Shown in pieces: positions 61,006 to 64,000 of a stretch of 64,000 nt of DNA (position 1 is its first letter; each line of letters begins with the position of its first letter). The notes beneath the pieces were generated by a model, which did not search any database, had not been told where the DNA came from, and worked only from the letters and a program-made list of their open reading frames with translations. The stretch comes from Crossiella sp. CA-258035 (GTDB lineage: Bacteria; Actinomycetota; Actinomycetes; Mycobacteriales; Pseudonocardiaceae), in the NCBI RefSeq assembly GCF_030064675.1, contig NZ_CP116413.1, positions 2,326,001 through 2,390,000 of the forward strand, written 5' to 3'. The position numbers and the translations under genes were made by a program.

Positions 61006-64000
61006 ATGTCGAACGAAGAGAAGCTCCGCGAGTACCTCAAGCGGGTCACCACCGACCTGCACCGGACCACCAAGCGGCTGCGTGAGGTCGAGGAGGCCGG
61101 GCACGAGCCCGTGGCCATCATCGGCATGAGCTGCCGCCTGCCTGGCGGGGTCGACAGTCCGGAATCCCTGTGGAACCTCGTTTCCGGCGGCGGTGACGCG
61201 GTCGGCGGCTTTCCAGCCGACCGCGGCTGGGATGTCGGGGGCCGGTACGACCCGGACCCCGACAACCCCGGCACCTACTACGCCCGCGAGGCCGGGTTCG
61301 TCTACGACGCGGGCAAGTTCGACGCCGGGTTCTTCGGCATCTCGCCACGCGAGGCGCTGGCCATGGACCCGCAGCAGCGGCTGATCCTGGAAGCCTCCTG
61401 GGAGGCCTTCGAGCGGGCCGGGATCGACCCGGTCTCCTTGCGCGGCAGCCGGACCGGGGTGTTCAGCGGAGCGTGGTTCTCCGGTTACACCCCGGGACTG
61501 GACCAGTCCCCGCAGCACCTGGAGGGCCACCTGCTCTCCGGCGCGGCCACCAGCTTCGTCTCCGGCCGGGTCGCCTACACCCTCGGCCTCGAGGGTCCCG
61601 CGCTCACCGTGGACACGGCGTGTTCCTCCTCACTGGTCGCCCTGCACCTGGCGGTGAAGGCGCTGCGCAACAACGAGTGCGGGCTCGCGCTCACCGGCGG
61701 CGTCACCGTGATGTCCAGCCTCAACTCCCTGGTCGAGTTCTCCCGCCAGGGCGGCCTGGCCGCCGACGGCCGCTGCAAGCCCTTCTCCGCCGCGGCCGAC
61801 GGGTTCGGCTTCGCCGAGGGCGTGGGCATGCTGGTGCTGGAGAAGCTCTCCGACGCCCAGCGCAACGGCCACCAGATCCTCGCGGTGATCCGCGGCACCG
61901 CGATCAACCAGGACGGCGCTTCGAACGGGCTCACCGCGCCCAACGGCCCGTCCCAGCGCCGGGTCATCGCCGACGCGCTCAGTGACGCCCGCCTCACCCC
62001 GGCCCAGGTGGACGTGGTGGAGGCGCACGGCACCGGCACCTCCCTGGGTGACCCGATCGAGGCCCAGGCCCTGCTGGCCACCTACGGCCAGGACCGGGAA
62101 CGCCCGCTGTGGCTGGGTTCGGTCAAGTCGAACATCGGGCACACCCAGGCCGCCGCCGGCGTCGCCGGTGTGATCAAGATGGTCATGGCCATGCGGCACG
62201 GCGTGCTGCCCAAGACCCTGCACGTGGACGAGCCCTCGCCGCACGTGGACTGGTCCGCGGGTGCGGTGTCGCTGCTCACCGAACAGCTGGCCTGGCCGGA
62301 GACCGGGCAGCCGCGCCGGGCCGGCATCTCCAGCTTCGGCATGAGCGGCACCAACGCGCACACCATCCTGGAACAGGCCCCCGCCGCCGACATCGCTGAG
62401 CCCGAGCGGGTTCCGGTCGCGGTGTCGCCGATCCTGCTCTCCGCCCGGGGTGCCGAAGCGCTGCGCGGCCAGGCCGAACGACTGCTGTCCTTTGTGGACA
62501 AGAATCCTGAACTTCCGCTGACCGACCTCGGTTTCTCGCTGGCCACCACCCGCACCCGGTTCGAGCACCGCGCGCTGCTGGCCGCCACCGACCGGGACGC
62601 GCTGCGCGCAGGGCTGGGCGCACTCGCCGCGAACCGGCCCGACCCCGCGCTGGTGCAGGGTGTCTCCGGGGTGGACGGCCGAGTGGTCTTCGTCTTCCCC
62701 GGCCAGGGTTCGCAGTGGCGCGGCATGGCCGTTGAGCTGCTGGAGACCTCGCCGGTCTTCGCCGCGCGCCTCACCGAATGCGCCGAAGCCCTCGCCGAGT
62801 TCACCGACTGGGACCTCCTGGAGGTTCTGCGCAGCGGTGAGTTCGAGCAGGTCGACGTGGTGCAGCCCGCGCTGTGGGCGGTGATGGTGTCGCTGGCGGC
62901 GCTGTGGCGGTCCTATGGCGTTGAGCCGGCCGGAGTGGTCGGCCACTCACAGGGTGAGATCGCTGCCGCCGCGGTGTCGGGTGCGCTGTCCCTCCGTGAC
63001 GCGGCCAAGGTGGTTGCCCTGCGCAGCAAGGCGATCCGGGCGCTGGCCGGCAAGGGCGGCATGATGTCGGTCTCGCTCTCCGGCGAGGAGGCCGCCGCGC
63101 GGCTGGCCCGCTGGGACGGCCGGATCTCGGTCGCCGCGCACAACGGCCCCGCCTCGGTGGTCGTCGCCGGTGACCCGGACGCCCTGGACGAGCTGTTCGC
63201 CGAGTGCGAGGCCGCGGAAGTCCGGGTGCGCAAGATCCCGGTGGACTACGCCTCGCACTCCGCGCACGTGGAGAGCATCCGCACCGAGCTGCTGACCGTC
63301 CTCAGTGGACTGGAGCCGAAGACCTCGGCGATCCCGTTCTACTCCACCGTCACCGCCGGACTGATCGACACCGCGCGGCTGGACGCCGAGTACTGGTACA
63401 CCAACCTGCGCCAGACCGTCCGCTTCGCCGAGACCACCCGGCTGCTGGCCGAGGACGGCTTCCGCTTCTTCATCGAGGCCAGCCCGCACCCGGTGCTCAC
63501 CTTCGGCGTGCAGGAGACCCTGGAGGAGGTGGAGGCGGTCGCGGTCGGCTCGCTGCGCCGCGAGGACGGCGGCCTGGACCGCTTCCTGCTCTCCCTCGGC
63601 GAGGCCGAGACCCGCGGCCTGCCCGTCGACCTGCACCCGGCCTTCCCCGGCGCGCGGCGGATCGACCTGCCCACCTACGCCTTCCAGGGCCGCTGGTACT
63701 GGCTCGAACCCGAGCAGACCGCCACCGCCGCCGACCCGGCCGACGCCGAGTTCTGGTCCGCCGTGGAGAACGAGGACCTGGACCTCCTCGCCAGCACCCT
63801 GGGCACCGGCGTCGAACCGCTCAGTGGCGTGCTGCCCGCACTGTCCGCCTGGCGCAAGGGCCGCCGTGAGCAGTCCGCTGTGGACGGCTGGCGGTACCGG
63901 GTCACCTGGCGTCAGCTCACCGAACCCGCCGCCGCTGAGCTGTCCGGCACCTGGCTGCTCGTCGCGCCCGCCGCCGACCACCCCCTGACCACCGCGGTTT
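61006..64000 (+). CDS. Type I PKS 4: module 7 KS-AT(methylmalonyl)-KR... (partial, runs off the right edge)
   Basis: The first 998 codons of a fourth PKS protein. ATG at 61006 begins a docking coiled coil ([18 protein letters not shown], then a run of Arg/Lys/Glu), so this is a new polypeptide. The KS has C206 (TACSSS) with the usual His residues. The AT has S648 in GHSQG and Y748-ASH, so methylmalonyl. The AT is followed directly by a dimerisation element ([19 protein letters not shown], about residue 911) and the GWRYRVTW start of a KR structural subdomain, so the module has no DH or ER. KR activity and any later modules or thioesterase lie beyond 64000. Confidence 0.92.
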   Translation, partial: MSNEEKLREYLKRVTTDLHRTTKRLREVEEAGHEPVAIIGMSCRLPGGVDSPESLWNLVSGGGDAVGGFPADRGWDVGGRYDPDPDNPGTYYAREAGFVYDAGKFDAGFFGISPREALAMDPQQRLILEASWEAFERAGIDPVSLRGSRTGVFSGAWFSGYTPGLDQSPQHLEGHLLSGAATSFVSGRVAYTLGLEGPALTVDTACSSSLVALHLAVKALRNNECGLALTGGVTVMSSLNSLVEFSRQGGLAADGRCKPFSAAADGFGFAEGVGMLVLEKLSDAQRNGHQILAVIRGTAINQDGASNGLTAPNGPSQRRVIADALSDARLTPAQVDVVEAHGTGTSLGDPIEAQALLATYGQDRERPLWLGSVKSNIGHTQAAAGVAGVIKMVMAMRHGVLPKTLHVDEPSPHVDWSAGAVSLLTEQLAWPETGQPRRAGISSFGMSGTNAHTILEQAPAADIAEPERVPVAVSPILLSARGAEALRGQAERLLSFVDKNPELPLTDLGFSLATTRTRFEHRALLAATDRDALRAGLGALAANRPDPALVQGVSGVDGRVVFVFPGQGSQWRGMAVELLETSPVFAARLTECAEALAEFTDWDLLEVLRSGEFEQVDVVQPALWAVMVSLAALWRSYGVEPAGVVGHSQGEIAAAAVSGALSLRDAAKVVALRSKAIRALAGKGGMMSVSLSGEEAAARLARWDGRISVAAHNGPASVVVAGDPDALDELFAECEAAEVRVRKIPVDYASHSAHVESIRTELLTVLSGLEPKTSAIPFYSTVTAGLIDTARLDAEYWYTNLRQTVRFAETTRLLAEDGFRFFIEASPHPVLTFGVQETLEEVEAVAVGSLRREDGGLDRFLLSLGEAETRGLPVDLHPAFPGARRIDLPTYAFQGRWYWLEPEQTATAADPADAEFWSAVENEDLDLLASTLGTGVEPLSGVLPALSAWRKGRREQSAVDGWRYRVTWRQLTEPAAAELSGTWLLVAPAADHPLTTAV

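Overview
The window is about 64 kb of very GC-rich actinomycete DNA. Codons end mostly in G or C, many starts are GTG, and neighbouring genes often overlap by 4 nt. The overlapping pptH-pptT pair, an actinobacterial proteasome beta subunit, an F420-type (Ddn-like) reductase and a large modular type I polyketide synthase (PKS) point to a filamentous actinomycete. The order Pseudonocardiales is plausible, but the genus cannot be fixed from this sequence. I saw no rRNA, tRNA, transposase, integrase or CRISPR array.

Left part (1-27.8 kb), mostly housekeeping and accessory genes. At the left edge, on the minus strand, an Agd3-like secreted polysaccharide deacetylase precedes the first codons of what looks like a PelF glycosyltransferase, suggesting a Pel-like exopolysaccharide locus. 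Next is a minus-strand ytfQ-ytfR-ytfT-yjfF sugar ABC importer operon (2.7-7.3 kb) with a DeoR regulator upstream. Then come menC, a small orphan ORF, a snapalysin-type secreted metalloprotease and a two-domain VOC protein. A second sugar importer, lacI-rbsB-rbsA-rbsC (11.2-15.9 kb), lies on the plus strand. It is followed by a polytopic membrane protein, a putative structured leader with a tiny uORF, a Ddn-type reductase fused to a hemerythrin domain, a 22-bp tandem repeat, an isolated proteasome beta subunit, an NlpC/P60 hydrolase and a 1669-aa SdrD-like cell-wall protein. The pptT/pptH pair (phosphopantetheinyl transferase and hydrolase) closes this part and is divergent from the PKS.

Right part (28.2-64 kb), the PKS. 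Four collinear plus-strand genes have short or no gaps; the fourth runs off the right end. Reading active-site motifs gives: loading module KSQ-AT(malonyl)-ACP; M1 KS-AT(mal)-DH-KR-ACP; M2 KS-AT(mal)-KR-ACP; M3 KS-AT(mal)-KR(A type)-ACP; M4 KS-AT(mal)-DH-KR-ACP; M5 KS-AT(methylmalonyl)-KR(degenerate)-ACP; M6 KS-AT(methylmalonyl)-DH-ER-KR-ACP; M7 KS-AT(methylmalonyl)-KR... (cut). Malonyl extenders (loading to M4) switch to methylmalonyl (M5 on) exactly at the PKS2/PKS3 boundary. Collinear reading predicts an acetate-primed chain with a terminal propenyl unit, two hydroxyls, an enone, then a methyl-CH2-methyl-CHOH-methyl run. The enone half resembles the C3-C11 region of 16-membered macrolides, but the product cannot be named because the downstream genes are missing. 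PptT next door could activate the ACPs and PptH could counteract it. A TTA leucine codon in the first PKS gene suggests bldA-dependent timing.
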